Positions 1 to 7,568 of a DNA stretch of 64,000 nt are shown here, piece after piece (the first letter of the stretch is position 1; each line of letters starts with the position of its first letter). The stretch spans positions 2,604,001 to 2,668,000 of the forward strand of contig NZ_JAPEMT010000002.1 of NCBI RefSeq assembly GCF_026342435.1, given 5' to 3'. Below the pieces are notes generated by a model. It had not been told where the DNA came from and did not search any database. It worked only from the letters and a program-made list of their open reading frames with translations. The translations under genes were made by a program, and so were the position numbers. The DNA comes from Streptomyces sp. NBC_00237 (GTDB lineage: Bacteria; Actinomycetota; Actinomycetes; Streptomycetales; Streptomycetaceae).

Positions 1-222
1 ATAGCGCAGGCCGCCGTGGATCAGCTTGCTGGAGCGACTGGAGGTGCCGGACGCCCAGTCGCGGGCCTCGACCAGGCCGGTGGCCAGGCCCCGGGTCACG
101 GCGTCCAGCGCCGTGCCCGCACCGACCACGCCCGCGCCCACCACCAGCACGTCCAGTTCCCGTTCGGCCATCGCGGCCAGCGCCTCGGCGCGCTCGGCCG
201 GTCCCAGTGTCGCTGTCCTCAC
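1..222 (-). CDS. glpD: Glycerol-3-phosphate dehydrogenase (FAD), N-terminal part only
   Basis: Partial gene running off the left edge; 74 codons of the N-terminus are present. The protein oxidises sn-glycerol 3-phosphate to dihydroxyacetone phosphate and passes electrons to the membrane quinone pool. Visible is a Rossmann FAD-binding motif GAGVVG at about residues 29-34, followed by the glutamate-containing segment and the GTSSRSSKLIHGGLRY stretch typical of GlpD. The chosen start is a GTG preceded by a GGGAGG ribosome site. The rest of the gene, including the substrate site, lies outside the window. Family assignment is firm from these motifs; expression context is not visible. Confidence 0.88.
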   Translation of the reverse strand, partial: MRTATLGPAERAEALAAMAERELDVLVVGAGVVGAGTALDAVTRGLATGLVEARDWASGTSSRSSKLIHGGLRY

Positions 223-504
223 TGCTGCCTCCCGGTTGGTGCGGTTGGTGCGGCTGGTGCGGCGCTCCTGGACGGGTGTGCCCCGGACCACTCCACCGAT
301 TCTCGCCGCAGGGCGCTCCTTCAGCCACTGCCTGTGGACAACCGGGGACGGGCCCGACTCGCAAATCCCCCATCACGGTCATATTTACGCCTAGTCTGAC
401 ATTTCCTCGGCTCGAACTGTCCACAGGGCTTGCGCACCGACCCGCCTCCGGTTAAAGGCGAGGCAGTCGGCCCCTGCGGACTCAAGGGAAGGACGGCTCA
501 CGCC

Positions 505-1767
505 ATGCCCGCAGATCTCGCCGTCATCGGACTCGGTCACCTCGGCCTCCCCCTCGCCCAGGCCGCCGTCGCCGCCGGCATCGCCACCATCGGTTACGAC
601 CCCGACCCCCGCGCCGTCGCCGAGCTGGCGGCGGGCCGTCCGCCGGTCGAGGGCTCGCTCTCCGCCGCCGAGATCCGCCGGATGCTCGCCCGGGGCTTCC
701 GCCCCACCACCGACCCCGCCGAGCTGGGCCGGGTCCGTACCGCCGTGATCTGTGCCCCCACCCGGATCGGCCCGGACCGCACCCTCGACCTGTCCGCCGT
801 CGAGGCCGCCGCCCGCACGCTGGCCGCGCGCCTGCGCCCGCACACCACCGTGCTGCTGGAATCGGCCGCCTACCCCGGCGCCACCGAAGAATTCCTGCGC
901 CCCCTCCTGGAGCAGGGCTCCGGCCTGCGGGCGGGCCGCGACTTCCACCTCGCCCACTCCCCCAGCCGCCTGGACCCCGGCAACCGCACCCACGACTACG
1001 CCCACACCCCCAAGGTGATCGGCGGCCTCACCCCCGCCTGCACCGAGTCCGCCGCCGCCTTCTACGGCCGCCTCACCGACAAGGTCGTCCGCGCCAGAGG
1101 CCCCCGCGAGGCCGAGACGGTCGCGGTCCTCGAAACCAACTACCGCCACGTCAACATCGCCTTCGCCAACGAGATGGCCGTCCTCTGCCACGACCTCGGC
1201 GTCGACCTCTGGGACGTCATCCGCTGCGCCGAGACCAAGCCCTACGGCTTCCAGGCGTTCCGCCCTGGCCCCGGCGTCGGCGGCCACAGCCTCCCCCTCG
1301 ACCCCAACTACCTCTCGTACAACAGCCGGACCCCCGGCCACCCCCTGCGCATGGTCGGCCTCGCCCAGGAGATCAACGGCCGGATGCCCGCGTACGTCAT
1401 CCAGCGCTGCGCCACCCTCCTCAACGAGCACGGCAAGTCCGCGCGCGGCGCCCGCGTCCTGCTTCTCGGCGTCTCCTACAAGCCCGACCTCGCCGACCAG
1501 GAGAACTCCCCCGCCCCCGAAATCGCCTCCCGGCTGCGCGACATGGGCGCCCACCTCACCTACCACGACCCGCACGTCCCGCACTGGCGGGTGCGCGACG
1601 TCCCGGTCCCCCGCGCCGACTCCCTCTACGAGGCGGCAGCCGCGGCCGACCTGACGATCCTGCTCCAGCACCACCGCACCTACGACCTCCAGGGTCTGGC
1701 GGTCAAGGCCCAACTCCTCCTGGACACCCGGGGCGCGAGCCCGGCGGGAGCGGCCCACCGGCTCTGA
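505..1767 (+). CDS. Nucleotide-sugar dehydrogenase family protein with catalytic Cys replaced by Ser
   Basis: A 420-residue protein of the UDP-glucose/UDP-ManNAc dehydrogenase family, which oxidises a sugar-nucleotide C6 alcohol to a carboxylate with two NAD+. It shows an N-terminal Rossmann motif (GLGHLGLP, about residues 9-16), the central dimer helix with an intact lysine (AETKPYGF) and a C-terminal NAD/UDP-binding domain (LLLGVSYKPD). The active-site loop reads GPGVGGHSLPLDP. In characterised members the serine (residue 262) is the nucleophilic cysteine. The start at ATG 505 follows an AAGGGAAGGA-type ribosome site; in-frame sequence upstream has poor codon bias. It stands alone on the plus strand, divergent from glpD. 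With the serine it may be inactive or do another reaction; the physiological product is unknown. Confidence 0.85.
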   Translation: MPADLAVIGLGHLGLPLAQAAVAAGIATIGYDPDPRAVAELAAGRPPVEGSLSAAEIRRMLARGFRPTTDPAELGRVRTAVICAPTRIGPDRTLDLSAVEAAARTLAARLRPHTTVLLESAAYPGATEEFLRPLLEQGSGLRAGRDFHLAHSPSRLDPGNRTHDYAHTPKVIGGLTPACTESAAAFYGRLTDKVVRARGPREAETVAVLETNYRHVNIAFANEMAVLCHDLGVDLWDVIRCAETKPYGFQAFRPGPGVGGHSLPLDPNYLSYNSRTPGHPLRMVGLAQEINGRMPAYVIQRCATLLNEHGKSARGARVLLLGVSYKPDLADQENSPAPEIASRLRDMGAHLTYHDPHVPHWRVRDVPVPRADSLYEAAAAADLTILLQHHRTYDLQGLAVKAQLLLDTRGASPAGAAHRL

Positions 1768-2114
1768 GGCCCCGACGGAAGCCACGCACCCATGGCGCCT
1801 CCCCCCCCCCTGGGCGCGCCATGATCAGGATCCGCCGGCGCATCCGCACGGGGCAGCGGCGTCAACGCAAGCTGCCGACGCGGGCGTTCAGGTGCGCCCG
1901 GGCGGTGTGCAACGACGCGGTACGCGCCCGCGATGACACCCGCCAGGCGATCCGCCGCACGGCGGACGCCCGCTGTTCTGGTGCCGGCCCGAGCTCCGCC
2001 CGGAATGGTCCCGTAATCCGCACACGGGTTGTCGGGGGCTACTGCTACGGTCAGCCCGCACAACCGAACTTATGCACGCTTTACGCGCATGCACTTCCCA
2101 GGGGGAAACCGCCC
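1768..2114. other. Intergenic region, 347 bp
   Basis: No intact gene is seen. The region holds an inverted repeat ATGGCGC/GCGCCAT (1792-1798 and 1816-1822) enclosing a run of ten C residues (1801-1810). A decayed tnpB-like coding fragment follows (separate entry), then the leader of the next gene. The inverted repeat may terminate the dehydrogenase transcript. Confidence 0.6.
1821..1961 (+). pseudogene. Decayed TnpB (IS605-family OrfB) N-terminal fragment
   Basis: About 45 codons in one frame read like the N-terminus of TnpB proteins of the IS200/IS605 group: an arginine-rich start, then GQRRQRKL, then AFRCARAVCNDAVRAR. The latter parallels the family pattern in which an Ala-Phe-x-Cys-Ala-Arg-x-x-x-Asn-Asp-Ala segment follows a Pro-x-x-Gln-Arg turn. 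After roughly residue 45 the resemblance fades. No RuvC-like catalytic domain, zinc finger or transposon ends are visible, so this is a relic rather than an active element. It could be chance similarity in GC-rich sequence, but the length and order of matching residues argue against that. Confidence 0.5.
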
Positions 2115-2690
2115 ATGTCCTATCCCGCTCAGCCGCCCCAGCAGCCCGGCGGCAACCCGTACGGCCAGGATCCCAACCCGTACGGCCAGCCGCAGCAGCC
2201 GAACCAGTTCCCCCAGGGCCAGTTCCCCGGCCAGCCCCAGGGGGGCCAGTTCGGCGGCTACCCGCAGCCCGCGCCCGCCGCCCGCCGGGGCAATGTGGGC
2301 CTGGGCCTGCTCGCCGGGCTCGCGGTGGCGCTGGTGGGAGGCGTCGTCTACGGCGTGATCATAGGCAAGGCGGACTTCCAGATCGGCTGGCTCACCTTCG
2401 GCATCGGCTTCCTGACCGGCCTGGTCGCGGCCAAGCTCGGCGGGCGCAACCCGGTGGTCGTCGTGACGAGCGTGGTCTTCTCGCTGCTCGCGGTGTACGT
2501 CGGGGACATCCTGGGCATCGCCATCGCCTATTCCGACGGCCAGGGCGCGGATCTGATGAGCTTCCTGACGCAGAACTTCGTCCAGCTCAACGACGCGTTC
2601 AGGCAGCTCCTGGACCTGGAGCCGATCCAGTTCCTCTTCTTCGCGCTCGGCGGCGTCGGCGCGTTCGCGGGCGTCAAGAAGGCTTCGTGA
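2115..2690 (+). CDS. Pro/Gln-rich N-terminus membrane protein, unknown function
   Basis: A 191-residue protein with a cytoplasmic-type tail of about 55 residues rich in proline, glutamine, glycine and tyrosine (repeated NPYGQ motifs), followed by four hydrophobic segments ending near the C-terminus. This architecture is common in actinobacterial membrane proteins of unknown role. The start ATG follows GGGGGAAA. Upstream is the tnpB relic. Downstream, a strong hairpin (2787-2824) separates it from the convergent guaB3. I do not recognise a functional domain and assign no role. Confidence 0.8.
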   Translation: MSYPAQPPQQPGGNPYGQDPNPYGQPQQPNQFPQGQFPGQPQGGQFGGYPQPAPAARRGNVGLGLLAGLAVALVGGVVYGVIIGKADFQIGWLTFGIGFLTGLVAAKLGGRNPVVVVTSVVFSLLAVYVGDILGIAIAYSDGQGADLMSFLTQNFVQLNDAFRQLLDLEPIQFLFFALGGVGAFAGVKKAS

Positions 2691-2786
2691 CCGCCAGCCG
2701 CCTCTCCGTCCTGATCCTGGGCCCAACCGCCCTCGCCTGCGGAATCCGGCGCGCCCTCATCAGCCTGCTCTGACCCGACACGCACC

Positions 2787-2824
2787 AGTGGCCCGGCACC
2801 CCCACCAGGGGGCGCCGGGCCACT
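2787..2824. terminator. Bidirectional hairpin between membrane protein gene and guaB3
   Basis: Arms 2787-2804 (AGTGGCCCGGCACCCCCA) and 2807-2824 pair over about 18 bp with one mismatch and a 2-3 nt loop. It lies between two convergent genes and probably terminates both. Confidence 0.75.
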
Positions 2825-2847
2825 TGCGTACGTACGAGCGAAGAACC

Positions 2848-3975
2848 TCAGCGGCGGTGCTGCGAGTCCGCGACCGTGACCTCGACGCGCTGGAACTCCT
2901 TGAGCTCGCTGTAGCCCGTGGTGGCCATCGAGCGGCGCAGCGCGCCGAACATGTTCATCGAGCCGTCCGGCACGCGCGAGGGACCGGTCAGGATCTCCTC
3001 GGTCGTCCCGACCACGCCCAGGTTCATGCGCTTGCCGCGCGGCACGTCCTCGTGGACGGCCTCCATGCCCCAGTGGTGGCCCTGGCCGGGCGCGTCCGTG
3101 GCGCGGGCCAGCGGGGAGCCCATCATCACGGCGTCCGCGCCGCAGGCGACGGCCTTGGGGATGTCGCCGGACCAGCCGACACCGCCGTCGGCGATGACGT
3201 GCACGTACCGGCCGCCGGACTCGTCCATGTAGTCACGGCGCGCGGCGGCGACGTCCGCCACGGCGGTCGCCATCGGGACCTGGATGCCCAGCACGTTGCG
3301 CGTGGTGTGCGCGGCCCCGCCGCCGAAGCCGACGAGGACACCGGCCGCGCCGGTACGCATCAGGTGCAGCGCGGCGGTGTACGTGGCGCAGCCGCCGACG
3401 ATGACCGGGACGTCCAGCTCGTAGATGAACTGCTTCAGGTTGAGCGGCTCGGCGGCACCGGAGACGTGCTCGGCCGAGACGGTCGTCCCGCGGATGACGA
3501 AGATGTCGACACCGGCGTCCACGACGGCCTTGGAGAACTCGGCCGTACGCTGCGGAGACAGCGCGGCGGCGGTGACCACACCCGCGTCGCGCACCTCCTT
3601 GATGCGCTTGCCGATCAGCTCCGCCTTGATGGGCTCGGCGTAGATCTCCTGGAGGCGGCGGGTGGCGGCCGTCTCGTCGTTCAGCTCGCGGATCTCCGCC
3701 AGCAGCGGCTCCGGGTCCTCGTACCGCGTCCACAGCCCTTCGAGGTTCAGGACGCCGAGGCCGCCCATCTCGCCGATGCGGATGGCGGTCTGCGGGGAGA
3801 CGACCGAGTCCATCGGAGCGGCCAAGAACGGCAGCTCGAAGCGGTAGGCGTCGATCTGCCAGGCGATCGAGACCTCCTTCGGGTCCCGCGTACGCCGGCT
3901 CGGCACGATGGCGATGTCGTCGAACGCGTACGCCCTGCGGCCGCGCTTGCCGCGCCCGATCTCGATCTCAGTCAC
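2848..3975 (-). CDS. guaB3: GuaB3-family IMP dehydrogenase-related protein
   Basis: A 375-residue TIM-barrel protein of the IMPDH/GMP-reductase superfamily, of the actinobacterial GuaB3 type. It lacks the CBS-domain insert carried by the neighbouring GuaB. The barrel core is clear (RAYAFDDIAIVPSRRTRDPKE at the start, PFLAAPMDSVVSP, IADGGVGWSGDI), but the loop that carries the catalytic Cys in IMPDH (GPGSICTTR in the neighbour) reads GFGGGAAHTTR here, without Cys. The GTG start at 3975 is preceded by GAGGGAAAGG. It lies 102 bp downstream of guaB, past a terminator. Some GuaB3 proteins of other phyla act as IMPDH; in actinobacteria the role is unproven and the missing Cys argues against a normal IMPDH cycle. 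Confidence 0.93.
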   Translation of the reverse strand: MTEIEIGRGKRGRRAYAFDDIAIVPSRRTRDPKEVSIAWQIDAYRFELPFLAAPMDSVVSPQTAIRIGEMGGLGVLNLEGLWTRYEDPEPLLAEIRELNDETAATRRLQEIYAEPIKAELIGKRIKEVRDAGVVTAAALSPQRTAEFSKAVVDAGVDIFVIRGTTVSAEHVSGAAEPLNLKQFIYELDVPVIVGGCATYTAALHLMRTGAAGVLVGFGGGAAHTTRNVLGIQVPMATAVADVAAARRDYMDESGGRYVHVIADGGVGWSGDIPKAVACGADAVMMGSPLARATDAPGQGHHWGMEAVHEDVPRGKRMNLGVVGTTEEILTGPSRVPDGSMNMFGALRRSMATTGYSELKEFQRVEVTVADSQHRR

Positions 3976-4031
3976 GTTGTGTGGCCTTTCCCTCTTGGTC
4001 TGCCGTTCCAGTATCCCCGACACGCAGCGAA

Positions 4032-4062
4032 GGGGCGGTCCCGGTGATTCCGGGACCGCCCC
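4032..4062 (-). terminator. Rho-independent-type terminator of guaB
   Basis: A perfect 13-bp stem, GGGGCGGTCCCGG (4032-4044) with its complement (4050-4062), and loop TGATT, starting 16 bp after the guaB stop codon. The U-tract is absent, as is usual in Streptomyces. Confidence 0.8.
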
Positions 4063-4077
4063 AAGCGCGCGTCGTGC

Positions 4078-5583
4078 CTACTTACGGCTGTAGTTCGGTG
4101 CCTCGACCGTCATCTGGATGTCGTGCGGGTGGCTCTCCTTGAGACCCGCCGACGTGATCCGGACGAAGCGACCGTTGTCCTGAAGCTCCGGAACGGTGCG
4201 TCCGCCGACGTAGAACATCGACTGGCGCAGGCCCCCGACGAGCTGGTGCACGACCGCCGAGACCGGGCCCCGGTAGGGCACCTGGCCCTCGATGCCCTCG
4301 GGCACGAGCTTGTCGTCGGTGCGCACGCCCTCCTGGAAGTACCGGTCCTTGGAGTACGACTTGTTGTCGCCGCGCGTCTGCATGGCACCCAGCGAGCCCA
4401 TGCCACGGTACGACTTGAACTGCTTGCCGTTGATGAAGAGCAGCTCGCCCGGGGACTCCTCGCAGCCCGCGAGCAGCGAGCCCAGCATCACGGTGTCCGC
4501 ACCGGCGACGAGCGCCTTGGCGATGTCGCCGGAGTACTGGAGGCCGCCGTCGCCGATGACCGGAACCCCGGCCGCCTTCGCGGCGAGGGACGCCTCGTAG
4601 ATCGCGGTGACCTGCGGGACGCCGATACCGGCGACGACGCGGGTCGTACAGATGGAGCCGGGGCCCACGCCCACCTTGATGCCGTCGACACCGGCGTCGA
4701 TGAGGGCCTGCGCGCCGTCCCGGGTGGCGATGTTGCCGCCGATGACGTCGATGCCCGAGGTGTTCGACTTGATCTTGGCGACCATGTCGCCGACCAGGCG
4801 GGAGTGGCCGTGCGCGGTGTCCACGACGATGAAGTCGACACCCGCCTCGGCCAGCGCCTGGGCGCGCTCGAAGGCGTCACCGGCCACACCGACGGCCGCA
4901 CCGACGAGGAGACGGCCCTCGGCGTCCTTGGCGGCGTTCGGGTACTTCTCGGCCTTGACGAAGTCCTTGACCGTGATGAGGCCCTTGAGGATGCCCGCGT
5001 CGTCGACCAGCGGCAGCTTCTCGATCTTGTGACGGCGCAGCAGCTCCACCGCGTCGACGCTGGAGATGCCGACCTTGCCGGTGACCAGCGGCATCGGCGT
5101 CATGACCTCGCGCACCTGACGGCTGCGGTCGGTCTCGAAGGCCATGTCGCGGTTGGTGACGATGCCGAGCAGCTTGCCCGCCGGGTCGGTGACCGGCACG
5201 CCGCTGATGCGGAACTTCGCGCACAGCTGGTTGGCCTCGGCCAGCGTGGCGTCCGGGTGCACGGTGATCGGGTCGGTGACCATGCCGGACTCGGAACGCT
5301 TCACCAGGTCGACCTGGTTGGCCTGGTCGGCGATGGAGAGGTTGCGGTGCAGGACGCCGACACCGCCCTGGCGGGCCATGGCGATGGCCATCCGGGACTC
5401 GGTGACCTTGTCCATCGCGGCGGACAGCAGGGGGATGTTCACCCGTACGTTCCGCGAGATCAGCGAGGAGGTGTCGATCTGGTCGGGAGCCATGTCGGAG
5501 GCGCCCGGCAGCAGCAGCACATCGTCGTAGGTCAGCCCGAGCGTCGCGAATTTCTCCGGCACTCCATCGACGTTCGCAGTCAT
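4078..5583 (-). CDS. guaB: IMP dehydrogenase
   Basis: A 501-residue cytosolic enzyme oxidising IMP to XMP with NAD+, the committed step of GMP synthesis. It has the full IMPDH layout: barrel start (LTYDDVLLLPG), two CBS domains inserted at about residues 95-215, the catalytic loop GPGSICTTRVVAG, the IMP-binding IGDGGLQYSGDI and the mobile flap with RGMGSLGAM. The start ATG at 5583 follows GGAAGGTG. Upstream on the same strand is a GGAAT-N18-GTT promoter matching the SigR consensus. Downstream, past a strong terminator, is the paralogue guaB3. Function is certain from the conserved active site. Confidence 0.98.
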   Translation of the reverse strand: MTANVDGVPEKFATLGLTYDDVLLLPGASDMAPDQIDTSSLISRNVRVNIPLLSAAMDKVTESRMAIAMARQGGVGVLHRNLSIADQANQVDLVKRSESGMVTDPITVHPDATLAEANQLCAKFRISGVPVTDPAGKLLGIVTNRDMAFETDRSRQVREVMTPMPLVTGKVGISSVDAVELLRRHKIEKLPLVDDAGILKGLITVKDFVKAEKYPNAAKDAEGRLLVGAAVGVAGDAFERAQALAEAGVDFIVVDTAHGHSRLVGDMVAKIKSNTSGIDVIGGNIATRDGAQALIDAGVDGIKVGVGPGSICTTRVVAGIGVPQVTAIYEASLAAKAAGVPVIGDGGLQYSGDIAKALVAGADTVMLGSLLAGCEESPGELLFINGKQFKSYRGMGSLGAMQTRGDNKSYSKDRYFQEGVRTDDKLVPEGIEGQVPYRGPVSAVVHQLVGGLRQSMFYVGGRTVPELQDNGRFVRITSAGLKESHPHDIQMTVEAPNYSRK

Positions 5584-5626
5584 GACACCTTCCCAAATGG
5601 TCTTGCCCGGCGCGGATGTCCATGCT

Positions 5627-5652
5627 AACGGGAACCTGACGTGTCGGATTCC
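5627..5652 (-). promoter_or_regulatory. Candidate SigR promoter of guaB
   Basis: On the minus strand GGAAT (5652-5648) and GTT (5629-5627) are separated by exactly 18 bases, matching the GGAAT-N18-GTT consensus of Streptomyces SigR, the thiol-oxidation sigma factor. The transcript would start near 5620, about 38 bases before the guaB ATG. Spacing and position fit well; use of the site is inferred. Confidence 0.6.
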
Positions 5653-5748
5653 ACGATCATGACAAGCGGCCAAGTTTGTACGTTTCTCCTGCGCGCGGGT
5701 ACGCCGATGCGGTACGCGGCAGGGCGGGCCGGGCCTGTGGCGCGGGGC

Positions 5749-6336
5749 CTACTGCTCGGCGAGGGCACGGAGTCTGCTCAGTGCCCTGTGCTGTGCAACG
5801 CGCACGGCACCCGGGGACATTCCGAGCTTCTGTCCCGTTTCCTCCGCGGTCAGACCGACCGCGACCCGCAGCACCAGCAGCTCGCGCTGGTGCTCGGGAA
5901 GGTTGGCGAGGAGCTTCTTGGCCCAGGCGGCGTCGCTGCTGAGCAGCGCCCGCTCCTCCGGGCCCAGCGAGTCGTCGGGGCGCTCCGGCATCTCGTCGGA
6001 GGGCACGGCGGTCGACCCGGGATGGCGCATTGCCGCCCGCTGGAGGTCGGCGACCTTGTGCGCGGCGATGGCGAAGACGAATGCCTCGAAGGGCCTACCC
6101 GTGTCGCGGTAGCGCGGCAGCGCCATCAGCACGGCGACGCAGACCTCCTGCGCCAGGTCCTCCACGAAGTGACGGGCGTCACCGGGCAGCCGGGACAGCC
6201 GGGACCTGCAATACCGCAGGGCGAGGGGGTGAACGTGCGCGAGGAGGTCGTGCGTGGCCTGCTCGTCGCCCTCGACGGCGCGGTGCACGAGCGCACCGAT
6301 GGCACCCTGGGCCGCCACCGCCTCGTCGTCACGCAT
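5749..6336 (-). CDS. shbA: ECF-like RNA polymerase sigma factor, ShbA type
   Basis: A 195-residue sigma-70 family protein. Region 2 (HFVEDLAQEVCVAVLMALPR) and region 4 (LPEHQRELLVLRVAVGLTAEETGQ, then a helix-turn-helix with SPGAVRVAQHRAL) are clear; there is no region 1 or 3. Its place between guaB and bldM is that of ShbA, shown in Streptomyces griseus to drive transcription of the principal sigma gene hrdB. The start at ATG 6336 was preferred because codons upstream of it lose the high-GC third-position bias. An alternative ATG at 6426 has a better ribosome site (GGAAGGAG) and would add 30 residues. The orthology is inferred from synteny and motifs. Confidence 0.88.
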   Translation of the reverse strand: MRDDEAVAAQGAIGALVHRAVEGDEQATHDLLAHVHPLALRYCRSRLSRLPGDARHFVEDLAQEVCVAVLMALPRYRDTGRPFEAFVFAIAAHKVADLQRAAMRHPGSTAVPSDEMPERPDDSLGPEERALLSSDAAWAKKLLANLPEHQRELLVLRVAVGLTAEETGQKLGMSPGAVRVAQHRALSRLRALAEQ

Positions 6337-6655
6337 CGGACCATGGTGCCTTGGCGTTGCGGCATCCGCGCCGCCGCGCCCGTAGTTGTGCACTGAAGCG
6401 TTATGAGCAGGTACGCCAGGACTCATCTCCCGCGCCCTCTCCTTCCGCTCGACCGACCCGTTCCCGAGGAACCCCATCCCTCAAGGATGCGGCATCGGCC
6501 GCCGAACCGGGATCGGGCGTCCTGCGCCCCGCCCGCACAAGGCGGGCGGGGGACCATCTCACGCGTACGACCGGGCCAGGAAGGCCAGGTCGGGGCGGGG
6601 CCTGGCGGACCGGACCCCATTCTGGCGGACCAGGGCCTGATCCGCCGGACAGGCC
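6337..6655. other. Intergenic region between shbA and bldM, about 320 bp
   Basis: Contains a possible longer N-terminus of the sigma factor (up to 6426), a terminator-like hairpin (6527-6551) and, at about 6600-6657, irregular repeats around GGCGGACC. No further gene is apparent. The gap implies that the sigma factor has its own promoter. Confidence 0.5.
6527..6551 (-). terminator. Terminator hairpin downstream of bldM
   Basis: A perfect 10-bp stem, CCCCGCCCGC (6527-6536) with GCGGGCGGGG (6542-6551), and a five-base loop, about 105 bases past the bldM stop. Confidence 0.6.
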
Positions 6656-7267
6656 CTAGCGGACCAGACCCCATCGGAAGCCGAGCGCCACCGCGTGCGC
6701 GCGGTCCGAGGCGCCGAGCTTCTTGAAGAGCCTGCGGGCGTGCGTCTTGACCGTGTCCTCGGAGAGGAAGAGCTCGCGGCCGATCTCGGCGTTCGACCGG
6801 CCGTGGCTCATCCCCTCCAGAACCTGGATCTCGCGGGCGGTGAGCGTCGGGGCGGCGCCCATCTCGGCGGACCGCAGCCTGCGCGGGGCGAGCCGCCAGG
6901 TCGGGTCGGCCAGGGCCTGGGTGACGGTCGCGCGCAGCTCGGCGCGGGACGCGTCCTTGTGCAGGTACCCGCGGGCACCCGCGGCGACGGCGAGGGCGAC
7001 CCCGTCGAGGTCCTCCGCGACCGTCAGCATGATGATCCGGGCGCCGGGGTCTGCGGACAGGAGTCGACGGACGGTCTCGACGCCACCCAGACCGGGCATG
7101 CGTACGTCCATCAGAATCAGGTCCGAACGGTCGGCGCCCCAGCGGCGGAGGACTTCCTCGCCGTTGGCCGCCGTCGTCACGCGCTCGACGCCGGGCACGG
7201 TCGCGACCGCGCGGCGGAGCGCCTCTCGGGCAAGCGGGGAGTCGTCGCAGACGAGGACGGATGTCAT
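6656..7267 (-). CDS. bldM: BldM, atypical response regulator of sporulation
   Basis: A 203-residue FixJ/NarL-type response regulator: an N-terminal receiver domain (VLVCDDS at the start, then LILMDVRMPG) and a C-terminal LuxR-type helix-turn-helix (LTAREIQVLEGMSHGRSNAEIGRELFLSEDTVKTH). Gene order (sigma factor, bldM, divergent whiD) and sequence identify it as BldM, which activates aerial-mycelium and sporulation genes alone or as a heterodimer with WhiI. It is known to act independently of phosphorylation. A perfect sigma-BldN promoter lies upstream at 7410-7437. The stop is TAG at 6656-6658. Length equals that of known BldM proteins. Confidence 0.96.
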   Translation of the reverse strand: MTSVLVCDDSPLAREALRRAVATVPGVERVTTAANGEEVLRRWGADRSDLILMDVRMPGLGGVETVRRLLSADPGARIIMLTVAEDLDGVALAVAAGARGYLHKDASRAELRATVTQALADPTWRLAPRRLRSAEMGAAPTLTAREIQVLEGMSHGRSNAEIGRELFLSEDTVKTHARRLFKKLGASDRAHAVALGFRWGLVR

Positions 7268-7409
7268 GACAGACGTCCTCCGCTCCTGCCGCTCCGGCAG
7301 CTGATGCGCGTCACCTTGGGCCTCCAGGCTGAATACAAGTCGTCACCTGTGCGGTTGACGCTCTCGGACACCTGCCCGATCGCCCTTTCCTTCAACCGCC
7401 TCAGCCCAA

Positions 7410-7437
7410 TCAACGACGGTCACTCGAAAGAGTTACG
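7410..7437 (-). promoter_or_regulatory. Sigma-BldN promoter of bldM
   Basis: On the minus strand CGTAAC (7437-7432), 16 bases, then CGTTGA (7415-7410): an exact match to the consensus recognised by the ECF sigma factor BldN, on which bldM is known to depend. The transcript would carry a leader of roughly 135 bases. Confidence 0.85.
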
Positions 7438-7533
7438 GCCTGAGAATCGGGCCCTCGAAGGCCCAGTGCCCCATTTAGTCGGTTTTCTTCCCTTTTGCTG
7501 GTGTCTGTGGCTAGATTCGGAATGAATCATATT

Positions 7534-7568
7534 TACATCTACTCACACCGTAGATGTCAGTAGATGTG
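7534..7568 (+). promoter_or_regulatory. Inverted and direct TAGATGT repeats upstream of whiD
   Basis: ACATCTAC (7535-7542) and GTAGATGT (7550-7557) form a perfect inverted repeat with a 7-base gap. A third copy, AGTAGATGT (7559-7567), follows directly. The group ends 50 bases before the whiD ATG and resembles a multi-dimer operator; the binding protein is unknown. Confidence 0.5.

Noticed and set aside
391..1785. 464-codon minus-strand frame opposite the nucleotide-sugar dehydrogenase
   Set aside because: Gly/Val/Ala-rich shadow without domain pattern; the plus-strand protein is clearly real.
6336..6426. Longer sigma-factor N-terminus starting at ATG 6426
   Set aside because: Despite a better ribosome site, GC at third codon positions drops to about half in this stretch. 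Kept as an alternative only.
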